Shown: piece by piece, positions 7,894 to 17,214 of the stretch | Layout of the letters: the number at the start of each line of letters is the position of its first letter | Position numbering within the stretch: position 1 is the stretch's first letter | Assembly: GCA_016784195.1 (NCBI GenBank) | Contig: JADHVE010000003.1 | Coordinates: 1-37,871 of the forward strand | Source of the DNA: Candidatus Woesearchaeota archaeon | GTDB lineage: Archaea; Nanobdellota; Nanobdellia; Woesearchaeales; GW2011-AR4 | Length of the DNA stretch: 37,871 nucleotides | Direction: 5' to 3' | Notes under the pieces: model-generated | The model's input: only the letters and a program-made list of their open reading frames with translations | Told to the model about the DNA's origin: nothing | Database searches by the model: none | Position numbers and translations under genes: made by a program

Positions 7894-9201
7894 TTATTTT
7901 ATAAATTTAACATCGCTTATTTTCTGTTTTAAATATGGATCATTAAACAAGTATTTAATCAACTTCTCCGGCTCTCTGTATTTCCTTTTATCCGAGGCAA
8001 AAATTTTTCCTTTTTTAACAAAAGTTTTTTTATGTTTTTTCTTAAAATTATTAGCATGCTCTTTTGCCTTTATTGGAGGACCGCTTTTTTCTATATTTTC
8101 AGATAATCTTTTTTTATCCAAAACAAAATAAAACACAGCTTTTTTATCCCAATTCCACCCATACTCAGAAACCTTAAAATCATTTTCAATAAGTTCTTTA
8201 TTGATAAATTCCAAAGTCTTCACTAATTTACATCCCACAACATCTTTTTTCCCACTTAAAGGTTTAACTTCTAAAACTATTATTTTTTTGTTTTTATTTT
8301 TTTTAATGATACACTCTATTGAAAATTCTTTAACCGCAAAAAACTCCTCGGATGGTTTCTTGACAAATCTTCTACAAGCTTCCCTAAACCTGCTAAAACT
8401 TTCAAAAGACAAGGCAGCAGCCGCATTCCTGGTGGCTTGAACAGGATCAATAACAATCAGCGGAGAGACTAATTTCGATTTATTCAGCTCCCTAAAAACA
8501 TCTTTTCTTTTATAATAACCTTCAACATCAATAACCTCTTTATCTTTCCATTTAGCAGCTTTTCTAATCAATTTCAAAAAAGAGCCATAGTACACTGTTA
8601 ATATCTCGCAGATATACCCTGAAAATCCTTTTATATAAGATTCAGCACCATAAACCTCCTGGGCTTTGCAAAACTGCTTCGCCAATTTCATCTCATCCTG
8701 CAGTTTATGCACTAAAAAACGCTTCGCGTTTTTGGTGTCTTGAAAATCTTTGATTTTCCTTGCATCTTTGATTTTCATGGACTTTAAAACCCATTTAGCA
8801 TGCAGGGGGCTCACATCTGTTATATTTTTGGCCTGCTCTGCTTTTTTAATGTCTAGAATAGGGATTATCTCAAAAGTAAAATTTCCTTTTTTTATCTGAA
8901 AATAGTCTCGGCTCCCATGCAGCCTTGTTACTCCGGTAAATTCCTTTTTCAAAATTTTCTCTAAAATATCAGAAATAAGATTGTTTTTACCCTTGTATTT
9001 GCTATACTTAAACTTGACAAAAATATCAGCATCAAATGCCTTAAGCCAGGTTCCTTTTGCACCGCTCCCGCCTAACACCGCCTTGCCGTCTTTCAATTTT
9101 TTATTTATCTTATTTATGATTGAGTCTACTTGCCCTAAAACCTTTTTTTCATAATCTTTATCAGGGCTGATATCCTTTATAATATCTTTTAATAATTTCA
9201 T
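7894..9201 (-). CDS. cca: CCA-adding enzyme, archaeal class I tRNA nucleotidyltransferase
   Basis: This enzyme adds or repairs the CCA 3' end of tRNA. The protein has 435 residues, close to the archaeal norm. The polymerase-beta-like active site is GGSGAKGTWL followed by the catalytic pair D57-x-D59 (FDADIFVKF), with a third acidic residue in FEIIPILDI. The central and tail domains follow. I choose the ATG at 9201: the TATA-like TTTTATAG box near 9227 is 26 nt upstream, and an in-frame ATG at 9219 would fall too close to it. Only 1 nt separates its stop from the next gene. Confidence 0.93.
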   Translation of the reverse strand: MKLLKDIIKDISPDKDYEKKVLGQVDSIINKINKKLKDGKAVLGGSGAKGTWLKAFDADIFVKFKYSKYKGKNNLISDILEKILKKEFTGVTRLHGSRDYFQIKKGNFTFEIIPILDIKKAEQAKNITDVSPLHAKWVLKSMKIKDARKIKDFQDTKNAKRFLVHKLQDEMKLAKQFCKAQEVYGAESYIKGFSGYICEILTVYYGSFLKLIRKAAKWKDKEVIDVEGYYKRKDVFRELNKSKLVSPLIVIDPVQATRNAAAALSFESFSRFREACRRFVKKPSEEFFAVKEFSIECIIKKNKNKKIIVLEVKPLSGKKDVVGCKLVKTLEFINKELIENDFKVSEYGWNWDKKAVFYFVLDKKRLSENIEKSGPPIKAKEHANNFKKKHKKTFVKKGKIFASDKRKYREPEKLIKYLFNDPYLKQKISDVKFIK

Positions 9202-9361
9202 AGCTAAAATTAAATTCAATTTCTATAAAAACTTTTGGTTTTGATTTTTATTCTACCTCAATTCGTTTTAAATAAAAATTTTGCCTGTTTTCTTTAAACT
9301 TCAATTTTTAACGATAAATATTTATATCTCCATTAGATTAAAAATAAAAAAGAGGTATATT

Positions 9362-10564
9362 ATGGAAGTTTTGGTTTTTTTAACATATCTTGCGATAATC
9401 CTTTTAATAGGAATTTTTTGTACTTTCATAGCCCAAAAAATCAACATTCCTAACATCCTACTACTAATCTCTGCAGGCATAATCCTAGGCAATTTGCCTT
9501 ATAAAGATACTCCGTTAATTTCATTTCCACCCATATTCCTCACTTCAATAGGAATTCTGGCTTTGGTTATGATAGTTTTTGATTTCGCTTCAAGGTTTAA
9601 GCTGGGAAAATTTGATAAATTATCAACGCAAACATTAAAGCTTTCGGTAGTTTTTTTAATCCTGAATTTAATTTTCCTGACCATTTTTGTCAACCTCGTA
9701 TTCGATCTGGAGTCTATATTTCTTGTATTGCTGTTCAGCTCACTAATGTCCGGAACAGACCCTGCAGCAATTCTCTCAATGTTAAAGCCTGCCACACACA
9801 GGGTTTTCGAACTATTGAGAATAGAATCTTTAATCAACACCCCCTTAGTAGTTTTGCTGCCTTTTATCATCCTGGATTTAATGAAAACAGTGGAAAAAGA
9901 ATTAATACTCACCAAATTTATCGAGCAGATTCTGCCGTTTCTGCAGCAATTCGTCGTAGGTATAGGGTCTGGAGTTTTAGTAGGAATCATAATGCTTAAA
10001 TTTATGAAAAGGGAATACTCTCATGTTTTATCCCCTTTAGTTATGATAACAGCAGCCCTGATAACTTATATCTTAGCTGAAAACCTCAAGGGCAATGGTG
10101 TTTTAGCAGTGACTGCAATGGGCTTGTTGTTTGGAAATATCTATCTAAGGCAGAAATTTCAGCTCCAGGAATTCTCATCTATCTTTTCAAACGCCTTAGA
10201 GATACTTGTTTTTGTTCTCATAGGATTGATAATCAAAATTCCTTTTTCTTTAACATTCTTCCTGCGTTCATTTATCCTGTTTATTATCTATCTTGTAATA
10301 AGGTACATAGCAATAGCCCTCTCTCTAAGAGATTTAGAACTATCTGCAAAGGAAAAAATATTTATGGCCCTAAACGCCCAAAAAGGAATAGCAGTTGCTG
10401 TTGTTGCATTCACTTTAAGCACATTCAACATACAGGGCATACAGTTTATCCTTAACTTAATATTAACATTTATGCTCTATTCAATCATAATTTCAACAAT
10501 AGCAATAAAATTCTCAAAATATTTCATTGAAGAAAAAAAAGTATGTAAGATACAAAAAAAATAA
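9362..10564 (+). CDS. Na+/H+ antiporter, CPA family
   Basis: The 400-residue protein has about 12 hydrophobic segments. The SGTDPAAIL motif (about 130-138) is the TDPAA element of CPA1/NhaP-type exchangers, where Asp is the ion-binding residue. A later NAQKGIAVAVVAF segment supplies the conserved region of the last third. The ATG at 9362 follows a GAGGT ribosome-binding site, and a TATA-like box at 9314-9325 gives a short leader, so the longer frame from 9281 is rejected. The role is sodium or pH homeostasis. Exact ion selectivity is not predictable. Confidence 0.87.
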   Translation: MEVLVFLTYLAIILLIGIFCTFIAQKINIPNILLLISAGIILGNLPYKDTPLISFPPIFLTSIGILALVMIVFDFASRFKLGKFDKLSTQTLKLSVVFLILNLIFLTIFVNLVFDLESIFLVLLFSSLMSGTDPAAILSMLKPATHRVFELLRIESLINTPLVVLLPFIILDLMKTVEKELILTKFIEQILPFLQQFVVGIGSGVLVGIIMLKFMKREYSHVLSPLVMITAALITYILAENLKGNGVLAVTAMGLLFGNIYLRQKFQLQEFSSIFSNALEILVFVLIGLIIKIPFSLTFFLRSFILFIIYLVIRYIAIALSLRDLELSAKEKIFMALNAQKGIAVAVVAFTLSTFNIQGIQFILNLILTFMLYSIIISTIAIKFSKYFIEEKKVCKIQKK

Positions 10565-10603
10565 AAGAATCCACTATAAACCAATTAACAAATAAATGAA
10601 CAT

Positions 10604-13054
10604 TCAATCTTTAACAATCTTGGTTGTAGCTACTACTTTATCTTCTCCGTTTAACTTCATTAATCTAACTCCTTGAGTTGCTCTTCCAATAACTGAAATA
10701 TCAGAAACAGGAACCCTTATCACAATCCCTTTCTGGCTTATGAAAATGATCTCATCATTATCCAAAACAGAGTTTACAGAAACAACCTTGCCGTTTCTTT
10801 CCGAGCATATGATATTTCTAACACCTGAACCGCCCCTGTTGATTAACCTATAATCCCCTACCTTAGTCCTTTTCCCATAGCCATTCTCAGTTACCGTCAA
10901 TAGGCTTTTCTCATCATCAGCAACAACCATACCTATAACTCTATCATTCTTCAGCCTTATTCCTCTAACGCCTTGTGCAGACCTTCCAGCTGCCCTAACA
11001 TCTTCTTCCTTAAATCTAACAGCTATTCCATTCTTTGTAGCTAAGATTATCTGCTTGTGTCCATCAGTTAGTTTTACATTTATTAATTCATCGTCCTCAG
11101 CCAGAGTTATTGCAATTACCCCGTTTTTCCTTGGATTACCATAGGCAATTAGCTTTGTCTTCTTAACAATCCCTCTTTTAGTCCCCATAATCAGATATCT
11201 TTCATTATCAAATTTCTTTACAGGAATAAAAGCATTAACCTTTTCATCTTTCTCAAGATTTAATAAATTAACCATGGCTTTTCCTTTTGCTTGCCTTCCG
11301 GCTTCAGGAATATAATAAACCTTAAGCCAATGCACCTTGCCTTTATTTGTAAAAAATAGCAGATAAGAATGCGTATTAGCTATAAAAAGGTCATTTACAA
11401 AATCATCTTCATGGGTTGTAGTTCCTATGACTCCTTTCCCTCCTCTTCTCTGTTGCTTATAAGTATCTAAATGCAGCCTTTTTATATACCCTGAATGTGT
11501 TATTGTAACAACCATATCCTCTTTCTCGACCAAATCTTCCATATTCAGATCTGTAGTCTCTACATCAACTATCTCACTCTTCCTCTCATCCCCATACTGC
11601 CCTTTTAATTCCAGTAATTCGTTTTTTATTATGTCTAGTATTTTTTTGGGATTTTGCAGGATAAACTTCAGCTCTTCTATAAGCTTCAAAAGATTTTTAT
11701 GCTCTTTTCTTATTTTTTCCTGCTCCAGCGAAGTTAATCTTTGCAACCTCATCTCAAGAATTGCATTTGTCTGCTCCTCGCTCAATTTATAATTAGAAAT
11801 TAAGGAAGTTCTTGCTGTCTCTGTAGATTTACTTTCTTTAATCAGTTTGATTATCCTGTCAATGTCATTCAAAGCTACGATTAAGCCCTCTAAAATATGG
11901 GCCCTCTGCTGTGCCTTATTCAGCTCAAATAATGCCCTCTTCCTCACAACATCTCTTCTATGAGAGATATAATGTCCAATCAAGTTTTTAAGATTCAGAA
12001 TCTTTGGCTCATTATTTACCAAAGCAAGTATATTTATTCCAAAAGTTGTTTGCAGTCTTGAATGCCTGTACAGCTGGTTCAGAACAACCTCAGCATTGCC
12101 GTCTTTCCTTAACTCAATAACCACCCTCATGCCGTCTCTATCTGATTCGTCTCTTAAATCCGATATCCCATCAATCTTCTTATCTTTAACTAGCTCAGCA
12201 ATATGGATTATTAACTCGGCCTTATTAACCATATAAGGAATTTCAGTAACAATAATGCGCTGTCTTCCTTTTATCTCTTCAGTAATTGTTTTTGCCCTAA
12301 CAATAACCTTGCCTCTGCCAGTGGAATAAGCATTTATTATTCCGTTTCTTCCGCAAATTAAGCCTCCTGTTGGAAAATCAGGTCCTTTAACAAACTGCAT
12401 TAATTCCCTAACTGTTATTTCAGGATTGTCTATCTGATTTATTACCCCATCAATTACCTCTGCTATATTATGCGGAGGGATATTTGTAGCCATTCCAACA
12501 GCTATTCCGCTGCTTCCGTTAATCAGCAGATTTGGCAGCTTAGCAGGCAGTACAGAAGGCTCTTTGTTGCTGTTATCAAAAGTAGGAACAAACTTAACTG
12601 TTTTTTTTTCTATATCCTGCAGCATTTCTTCTGCTATCTTTTTTAAGCGAGCTTCAGTATATCTATACGCAGCAGCTCTATCACCATCAACACTACCAAA
12701 ATTACCCTGGCCTTGCACTAAAGGATACCTCAACGAAAAATCCTGGGTCATCCTGACTAAAGAATCATATACTGCAGCATCACCATGGGGATGATATTTT
12801 CCAAGTACAGCTCCTACTACTGTAGCGCTTTTCTTGAAAGGCTTATTGTACAGCAAACCCATCTCATGCATAGCATACAGGATTCTCCTATGGACTGGTT
12901 TTAATCCATCTCGGGCATCAGGCAATGCTCTTCCGACAATAACACTCATAGAATAATCAACATAGCTCTGCTTCATCTCCTCTTCTATCACTCTCTGAAC
13001 TATCTCAGTCCCTTTGCTAGCTTCTTGTTCTTTTTTCTTGTTATTTTCATCCAT
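10604..13054 (-). CDS. gyrA: DNA gyrase subunit A
   Basis: GyrA is the DNA-cleaving subunit of gyrase. The 816-residue protein has the full N-terminal breakage-reunion domain, with catalytic Tyr132 in [10 protein letters not shown], and the C-terminal beta-pinwheel with the GyrA box QRRGGKG, which marks gyrase rather than topoisomerase IV. The quinolone pocket reads [10 protein letters not shown]: the usual Ser is Ala93 and the Asp is D97. A GTG at 13132 would extend the N-terminus by 26 residues; I prefer the ATG at 13054 because a TATA-like box at about 13086-13091 lies about 35 nt upstream. gyrB is not in the window. The gene is bacterial in origin but fixed in several archaeal groups. Confidence 0.95.
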   Translation of the reverse strand: MDENNKKKEQEASKGTEIVQRVIEEEMKQSYVDYSMSVIVGRALPDARDGLKPVHRRILYAMHEMGLLYNKPFKKSATVVGAVLGKYHPHGDAAVYDSLVRMTQDFSLRYPLVQGQGNFGSVDGDRAAAYRYTEARLKKIAEEMLQDIEKKTVKFVPTFDNSNKEPSVLPAKLPNLLINGSSGIAVGMATNIPPHNIAEVIDGVINQIDNPEITVRELMQFVKGPDFPTGGLICGRNGIINAYSTGRGKVIVRAKTITEEIKGRQRIIVTEIPYMVNKAELIIHIAELVKDKKIDGISDLRDESDRDGMRVVIELRKDGNAEVVLNQLYRHSRLQTTFGINILALVNNEPKILNLKNLIGHYISHRRDVVRKRALFELNKAQQRAHILEGLIVALNDIDRIIKLIKESKSTETARTSLISNYKLSEEQTNAILEMRLQRLTSLEQEKIRKEHKNLLKLIEELKFILQNPKKILDIIKNELLELKGQYGDERKSEIVDVETTDLNMEDLVEKEDMVVTITHSGYIKRLHLDTYKQQRRGGKGVIGTTTHEDDFVNDLFIANTHSYLLFFTNKGKVHWLKVYYIPEAGRQAKGKAMVNLLNLEKDEKVNAFIPVKKFDNERYLIMGTKRGIVKKTKLIAYGNPRKNGVIAITLAEDDELINVKLTDGHKQIILATKNGIAVRFKEEDVRAAGRSAQGVRGIRLKNDRVIGMVVADDEKSLLTVTENGYGKRTKVGDYRLINRGGSGVRNIICSERNGKVVSVNSVLDNDEIIFISQKGIVIRVPVSDISVIGRATQGVRLMKLNGEDKVVATTKIVKD

Positions 13055-13191
13055 TTTTAAAGCAGAATTTGACCTATTTTGTCGTCTATAAATAGGTATG
13101 TTCAAGGCTTTATAAGTATTATGTTTTTTCACTATTTATTTACTATACAGAAAATAATTAACAAATCAACGATTTGTTCAGGAATCAAATC

Positions 13192-13341
13192 TTAATTAGA
13201 AATCTTTTTGACAATAGCCTCTCTGACATTATATGACTTCCCGCAATAAACACACTTCTTCCTTTTTCCTGTTAATATCATCCCTTTGCTCTGATACTTC
13301 ATCTTATTCTTGCAGTTCGGACATTTTAAAAGAAACATCAT
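13192..13341 (-). CDS. Small zinc-ribbon protein
   Basis: The protein has 49 residues, starting MMFLLKCPNC, with two CxxC knuckles (CPNC and CVYC) about 25 residues apart and a Lys-rich loop between them. This forms one zinc ribbon, probably binding nucleic acid or serving as an accessory of the translation or transcription machinery. Two adjacent in-frame ATG codons (13341 and 13338) are possible starts. It lies between gyrA and the DUF167 gene on the same strand. No function can be named. Confidence 0.75.
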   Translation of the reverse strand: MMFLLKCPNCKNKMKYQSKGMILTGKRKKCVYCGKSYNVREAIVKKISN

Positions 13342-13424
13342 TTTTTTTATTATTTTTTAAAATAGTTTTTTAATTTTTATTAAAGATTTTTTAATGGTAT
13401 TTTCTATTTAAGGTATTTAGTTTT

Positions 13425-13655
13425 TTATTGGATTTTTAATACTTTCTCCTTTGACTTTAACCCTTTAATTATTTTTACCCTTTTCTTCAGCAATTTAGAA
13501 AAAAACTTTATTACTTCAATATTTGCCTTATTGTTTTCAGGCTTTTCTTTGATATTAACTCTGTAAGCTCCTTTTTCCTTATCAAATCTCACAATCTCAT
13601 TCTTTACAGAGTTTGGCTTTACAATAATTTTAAATACGTTTTCTTTAATCTCCAC
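13425..13655 (-). CDS. DUF167 (YggU) family protein
   Basis: The 76-residue protein has the DUF167 pattern: an opening strand ending in VKPNS, KEKPENNKANIEVIKFFSK, and a final strand after VKIIKGLKSKEK. Length and motif order match YggU and its archaeal relatives, whose function is unknown. The start is GTG at 13655, about 28 nt from the TATA-like box at 13677-13689, so the mRNA is probably leaderless. Confidence 0.9.
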   Translation of the reverse strand: MEIKENVFKIIVKPNSVKNEIVRFDKEKGAYRVNIKEKPENNKANIEVIKFFSKLLKKRVKIIKGLKSKEKVLKIQ

Positions 13656-13676
13656 TCACAAACAAAAAACAGAAAG

Positions 13677-13689
13677 ATTTATATAGTTA
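13677..13689. promoter_or_regulatory. TATA region between divergent DUF167 and receiver-like genes
   Basis: ATTTATATAGTTA lies about 28 nt before the GTG at 13655 (-) and about 26 nt before the region around 13709 (+). It may serve both directions. Confidence 0.4.
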
Positions 13690-13760
13690 TGTTATTACTC
13701 TAAAGGGGTAAACTGAATAGTGAATATAAAGACGCAACTAAAAAAATTGCAATTGAGGGA

Positions 13761-14111
13761 TTGGAAGAGGATATTGTACCGTTAATTAAGAAATTAGTGG
13801 AAAGATGTACAACGCACCTAGTAATCTATGCAAATGAAAGTTCTTACGATACTTCATGGAACAAACCAGAAGCCATTACTGATAAAATTATTAAATCTAA
13901 TCCAGACCTGACAATAATTTGTAATGCTCAAGGAGGCTATCTAAATGTCATTGAGAGTTATACAAAAACAACAACAACAACTCCTCTACTTATGTTTACC
14001 GGAGGAGGCCAAGATTTAGAAGAAAAGGTTCAAAATTATACTTCTCATTTAATTAGTGCACCTTGCAGTATAGAACTCTTCAATAAAAAAATAGTGGAAA
14101 TACTCGGTTAA
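13761..14111 (+). CDS. Degenerate receiver-like (pseudo-CheY) protein
   Basis: The protein has 116 residues from a TTG codon; the frame is open back to 13704, and a CTG at 13713, just after AAAGGGG and about 30 nt from the TATA box, may be the true start. The alternating strand/helix pattern and key segments resemble a response-regulator receiver: THLVIYANE (strand 1), NPDLTIICN (strand 3, with Asn where the phosphorylated Asp would be), TPLLMFTGG (strand 4, with the conserved Thr) and LISAPCSIELF (the KPFS-like segment, with Ala for Lys). The phosphoacceptor and Lys are therefore missing, pointing to a phosphorylation-independent pseudo-receiver. This is a fold-level inference from pattern. 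Confidence 0.5.
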   Translation: MEEDIVPLIKKLVERCTTHLVIYANESSYDTSWNKPEAITDKIIKSNPDLTIICNAQGGYLNVIESYTKTTTTTPLLMFTGGGQDLEEKVQNYTSHLISAPCSIELFNKKIVEILG

Positions 14112-14154
14112 ATTTAATATTTTATTTAATTACCTGCTTAAAGAATTTGTAAAA

Positions 14155-14205
14155 TTAATTATAATCTCTCAGGGTATGCCCTCACTTCTCGCACAATGAA
14201 AATCT
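14155..14205 (-). pseudogene. Fossil fragment of the tfs 3' end
   Basis: Read on the minus strand, this segment translates as RFSLCEK-stop-GHTLRDYN-stop. The end of the adjacent TFS reads KFLKCEKCGHTWRDYN-stop. The two align without gaps over 16 residues plus the stop, with an internal TGA where TFS has the zinc-binding Cys98 and Leu where it has Trp102. It lies 40 nt beyond the tfs stop codon in the same orientation, so it looks like the decayed remnant of a tandem duplication. Confidence 0.65.
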
Positions 14206-14244
14206 TCAATTTTCAAGGGTGAACAATATTTTACTAAGAATAAA

Positions 14245-14565
14245 TCAGTTGTAGTCTCTCCAGGTATGTCCACATTTTTCACACTTCAAAAACTTAGTCT
14301 CAGGCTCATCTCCCGCTCTTGTCTGAATCAGCCAGAAATAAGCTTTTCTGTGGCTGCATTTTGGACATTCTGCCTCTGTTTTAGGCAATGTCTCTAACTC
14401 TCCTTTTTCAATAATAACTTCAACATCTTTCCCTTTTTTGATAACCTTTTCTCTAATAGTTGCCTGCTCTATCTCCTTGGTCTTATATCCGCATGAGCAT
14501 ACAAGTAATTTTTTATTATCTTCTCGTTTGGGCACCAATATCGAGCCGCATTTAGGACAAAACAT
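14245..14565 (-). CDS. tfs: Transcription factor S (TFS), RNA polymerase cleavage factor
   Basis: TFS rescues backtracked archaeal RNA polymerase by stimulating transcript cleavage. The 106-residue protein has an N-terminal RPB9-like zinc ribbon (C3, C6, C23, C25) and a C-terminal TFIIS-like ribbon (C67, C70, C95, C98). The essential acidic pair D86-E87 sits in the conserved QTRAGDEPET loop. The start has an AAGGTGA ribosome-binding site 3 nt before the ATG. The 226 nt upstream hold two TATA-like boxes and no further gene. Confidence 0.95.
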   Translation of the reverse strand: MFCPKCGSILVPKREDNKKLLVCSCGYKTKEIEQATIREKVIKKGKDVEVIIEKGELETLPKTEAECPKCSHRKAYFWLIQTRAGDEPETKFLKCEKCGHTWRDYN

Positions 14566-14791
14566 AATTCACCTTAAGATTAAAGATTTTACACACAATT
14601 TAAAAAACTTGTTATTTTTTTTGAGTGCTATAGCTTAAGCAGCTAAAACCTGCAGATTTCAAAAGTAGACTGCAGCAATTGAGCAGAGGGTTTATATGTA
14701 TCAGTTCTAAATCTCTTATTAGAGCAATAAAAGAAACTATGAAACAAACCAAGAACCTAGATACCTCCTAAGAATAAACCCCGGAAATTAA

Positions 14792-15403
14792 CTATTTCAC
14801 TATTCCTGTAAGCTTCAAAACCTCAACAAAAATTATCTTGATATAGCCCAGTAAGGGGACCTTCAGCACAGCCTTGCCTACCAGCATATCTTTGCTGATC
14901 TTAGTTTCATCAACTAAGCTGTTTTTTATAGAATCTTGGTTATTGTCCCCTTTTGTCTTAAAATAATATTCTCCATCTTCCTCCCATTTATTTACAATCC
15001 TGTGGATTATAGGGTCTGGCTTGTTGCTTTTAAAAACAATTACATCGCCCACATCTAAAGACTCGGGCTTTTTACCAAACAAAACCATGATATCTCCCTT
15101 GTAAAAGCCATTCTTCAGGTGAAAGCTGGAGAATTTTTCTTCAGAGATTCCATTTTCAACATACCACTTGTTATTATTACTCCACCATTCATCAAAACCC
15201 ATCCCTTTATGCTCCATGCTGTTTGAAACCACAGCCACAATAGGATAATTAGTCCCTAAAACAAAGCCTAAGCCGGGATAGACCATAAATTTGATTAAAA
15301 CAAACGCTAAGACAATATTGACTAGCCAGCTCCATATGCTGTCATCTTCCCAGACAAACCACCATACTTTTTTCCAAGTGCTTTTAATTTTATTTTTGTT
15401 CAT
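14792..15403 (-). CDS. Signal peptidase I, archaeal/eukaryotic (S26B) type
   Basis: The enzyme removes signal peptides from exported proteins. The 203-residue protein has an N-terminal transmembrane anchor (about 25-45), then the catalytic Ser62 in VVSNSMEH, His134 in PIIHRIV and the Asp153 region in KTKGDNN. A His in place of the bacterial Lys is the archaeal and endoplasmic-reticulum arrangement. A second hydrophobic stretch closes the C-terminus. A TATA-like box lies about 20 nt before the ATG. Confidence 0.93.
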   Translation of the reverse strand: MNKNKIKSTWKKVWWFVWEDDSIWSWLVNIVLAFVLIKFMVYPGLGFVLGTNYPIVAVVSNSMEHKGMGFDEWWSNNNKWYVENGISEEKFSSFHLKNGFYKGDIMVLFGKKPESLDVGDVIVFKSNKPDPIIHRIVNKWEEDGEYYFKTKGDNNQDSIKNSLVDETKISKDMLVGKAVLKVPLLGYIKIIFVEVLKLTGIVK

Positions 15404-15525
15404 TCTAAAATCATTTTTTAATAAATGAAAATTACTGTTTTTTTAAATTGAAAATAAGGGCTTATAATATTTATTAAACAAATTAAATCAAAACTAATAA
15501 AAACCTTTTGTTTTATACACTCTAT

Positions 15526-15945
15526 ATGCACAAAGACTATTTTGAAGGCATTTTGCAATTGAGAGACCCAAATGAAGAAGTATTTGAATTTATCCAGAAC
15601 CAGATAGAAAAAAGATCCGACGTTTTCATAACCAAAGCACTGAAAGTCAATAACGGCATTGACCTTTACATAACCTCTCAAAAATATCTTCAGGCTTTAG
15701 GAAAAAAACTAAAAAAGCACTTTAAGGGAGAATTAAAAATAAGCTCCAAGCTACACACAAAAAGCAGGCAGACAAGCAAAAACCTCTACAGAGTTTCTGT
15801 TTTATTCAGGCCTTCAAAATACAACGCAGGAGATATCCTAAATTTTAAGGGAGACCAAATAAAAATCCTGAAACTAGGGAAGAAAATACTTGCAAAAAAC
15901 ATAAAGACAGGAAAAAAACTAAACCTTAATTATCAAGATCTATAA
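15526..15945 (+). CDS. Nmd3 core-domain protein lacking the zinc-finger region
   Basis: The 139-residue protein matches the middle of archaeal Nmd3, the 60S/50S ribosome-export or assembly adaptor: YFEGILQLRDP at the start, DLYITSQKYLQALGKKLKK, and the signature SKLHTKSRQTSKNLYRVSV. Usual archaeal Nmd3 also has N-terminal CxxC zinc knuckles; here only about 120 nt lie before the neighbouring signal peptidase gene, so that part is absent. I prefer the ATG at 15526 over a TTG at 15508. Its 3' end overlaps the convergent DUF460 gene by 20 bp. Confidence 0.82.
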   Translation: MHKDYFEGILQLRDPNEEVFEFIQNQIEKRSDVFITKALKVNNGIDLYITSQKYLQALGKKLKKHFKGELKISSKLHTKSRQTSKNLYRVSVLFRPSKYNAGDILNFKGDQIKILKLGKKILAKNIKTGKKLNLNYQDL

Positions 15946-17116
15946 TCCTTTCTTTCTTATAATTCTCCACTATATTATTTAAAATATTCACCTGGTTTGC
16001 TTCTTTATTCAGCACATCTTTGCCTACAACAGCAAAATGCTCCATTTCTCTTAAAATTAAATTTTTATAATCTATAAAAACAAAACCCAGCCTTTTAGTC
16101 GATTTGTTCAAACATTTTTTATAAACAATTATCCTTACCTTACCTTTTATTTTTTCAACAACTTTGTTATTGAATATATTCGGATTATTCACTAATAAGA
16201 TATCTCCTCCCCCTACATTTAAAAATTTAGTTTTATCTTCAAATTCTAAACTACCCAGATTATTCAGCTTTTTAAGAAGATAATTGTCATTAAGGCTCGA
16301 CAAAATAAAATTAAGATTATTTATTTTCTCTCTTAAAAGCCCAATCTCCGCATCCTTAACCTTAACCATTCCATCAAAAAATTTAATCCTCCTTTCCTTA
16401 AAATTTATCAGCTCCTCTGCCTTTTCATCAGATTTAAACATCTTAACCTTTTTTACTATATCCTCATATTTATCAAAGCTATTTTTTAACTCCCCCTTTA
16501 GAATATTATTCTGTTTTCTCAAAAACAAGCTCTCTTTTTCATACCTTTTTGCCCGGTCATACAATTTTAAAAAATCAGCCTGCCTTAACTCTTTCTCTTC
16601 CACTACCTTTTTGATTATCTTAGCATCCTCTTTTTCAGGCCTCTCAATAATATCCATAGCCAGCTTTATGCTGATGTTCTTAGTAACAACCAGCTCAATT
16701 ATCCTGTCTTTAATCCCCATTTTTTTATGAGCTTTAACAAAAACATCAATCTTCTTCAGCAAACTTCCCATTTCTTTATACGCAAACAAAGCAGAAGCCA
16801 GAGCATCAGCTTGATGGCTGTCTTTAACTTTATAGCCTGAAATTAATCTTTTCTTCTCATTTACTTTCAAATCCTCTTCAGGCAGTATCCTCTTTCCTCC
16901 GGTCTTTATAGAAAACATCTCAACTAAGTTAGGAACCTTAGCTTTGTCAGCCCCTACAACAATAACCTTGCCCAACTCTACAACCTCAGAAATCAAAGAA
17001 TTCAGATTCATCTGTTTTGATGATTTTACCTTCACCGCACAACCATTAACATCCAAAACAGCATAACCTAAAGTAGTGCCAGGATCAATCCCCACAATAA
17101 GAAGCTTATTTCTCAT
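15926..17116 (-). CDS. DUF460 protein (RuvC/RNase H-like fold with coiled coil)
   Basis: The 396-residue protein begins IVGIDPGTTLGYAVLD, the first strand and Asp of a RuvC/RNase H-like nuclease fold. A second conserved element, KDSHQADALASALFAYK (about 98-114), supplies the downstream Asp residues. A highly charged coiled coil (about 185-270) and a small C-terminal alpha/beta domain follow. This matches archaeal DUF460, whose members are longer (about 600 residues) in other archaea, so this is a compact form. A nucleic-acid role is inferred from fold; no function is established. The mRNA is probably leaderless, from a TATA-like box near 17145. Confidence 0.85.
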   Translation of the reverse strand: MRNKLLIVGIDPGTTLGYAVLDVNGCAVKVKSSKQMNLNSLISEVVELGKVIVVGADKAKVPNLVEMFSIKTGGKRILPEEDLKVNEKKRLISGYKVKDSHQADALASALFAYKEMGSLLKKIDVFVKAHKKMGIKDRIIELVVTKNISIKLAMDIIERPEKEDAKIIKKVVEEKELRQADFLKLYDRAKRYEKESLFLRKQNNILKGELKNSFDKYEDIVKKVKMFKSDEKAEELINFKERRIKFFDGMVKVKDAEIGLLREKINNLNFILSSLNDNYLLKKLNNLGSLEFEDKTKFLNVGGGDILLVNNPNIFNNKVVEKIKGKVRIIVYKKCLNKSTKRLGFVFIDYKNLILREMEHFAVVGKDVLNKEANQVNILNNIVENYKKERIIDLDN

Positions 17117-17214
17117 CTGAAAATTGTATAGGGAATTCTATTTAAAAAATTTTCTATCTAAGCTACTCATTTTTGTTAAGCGTAAAATTTATAAGTAACT
17201 CTGCTTTATCCTGG

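Noticed and set aside
14620-14700. Inverted repeats around CTGCAG and GCTATAGC upstream of tfs as an RNA gene
   Set aside because: The stems are short self-palindromes, with no clear promoter-to-terminator order and no box C/D motif.
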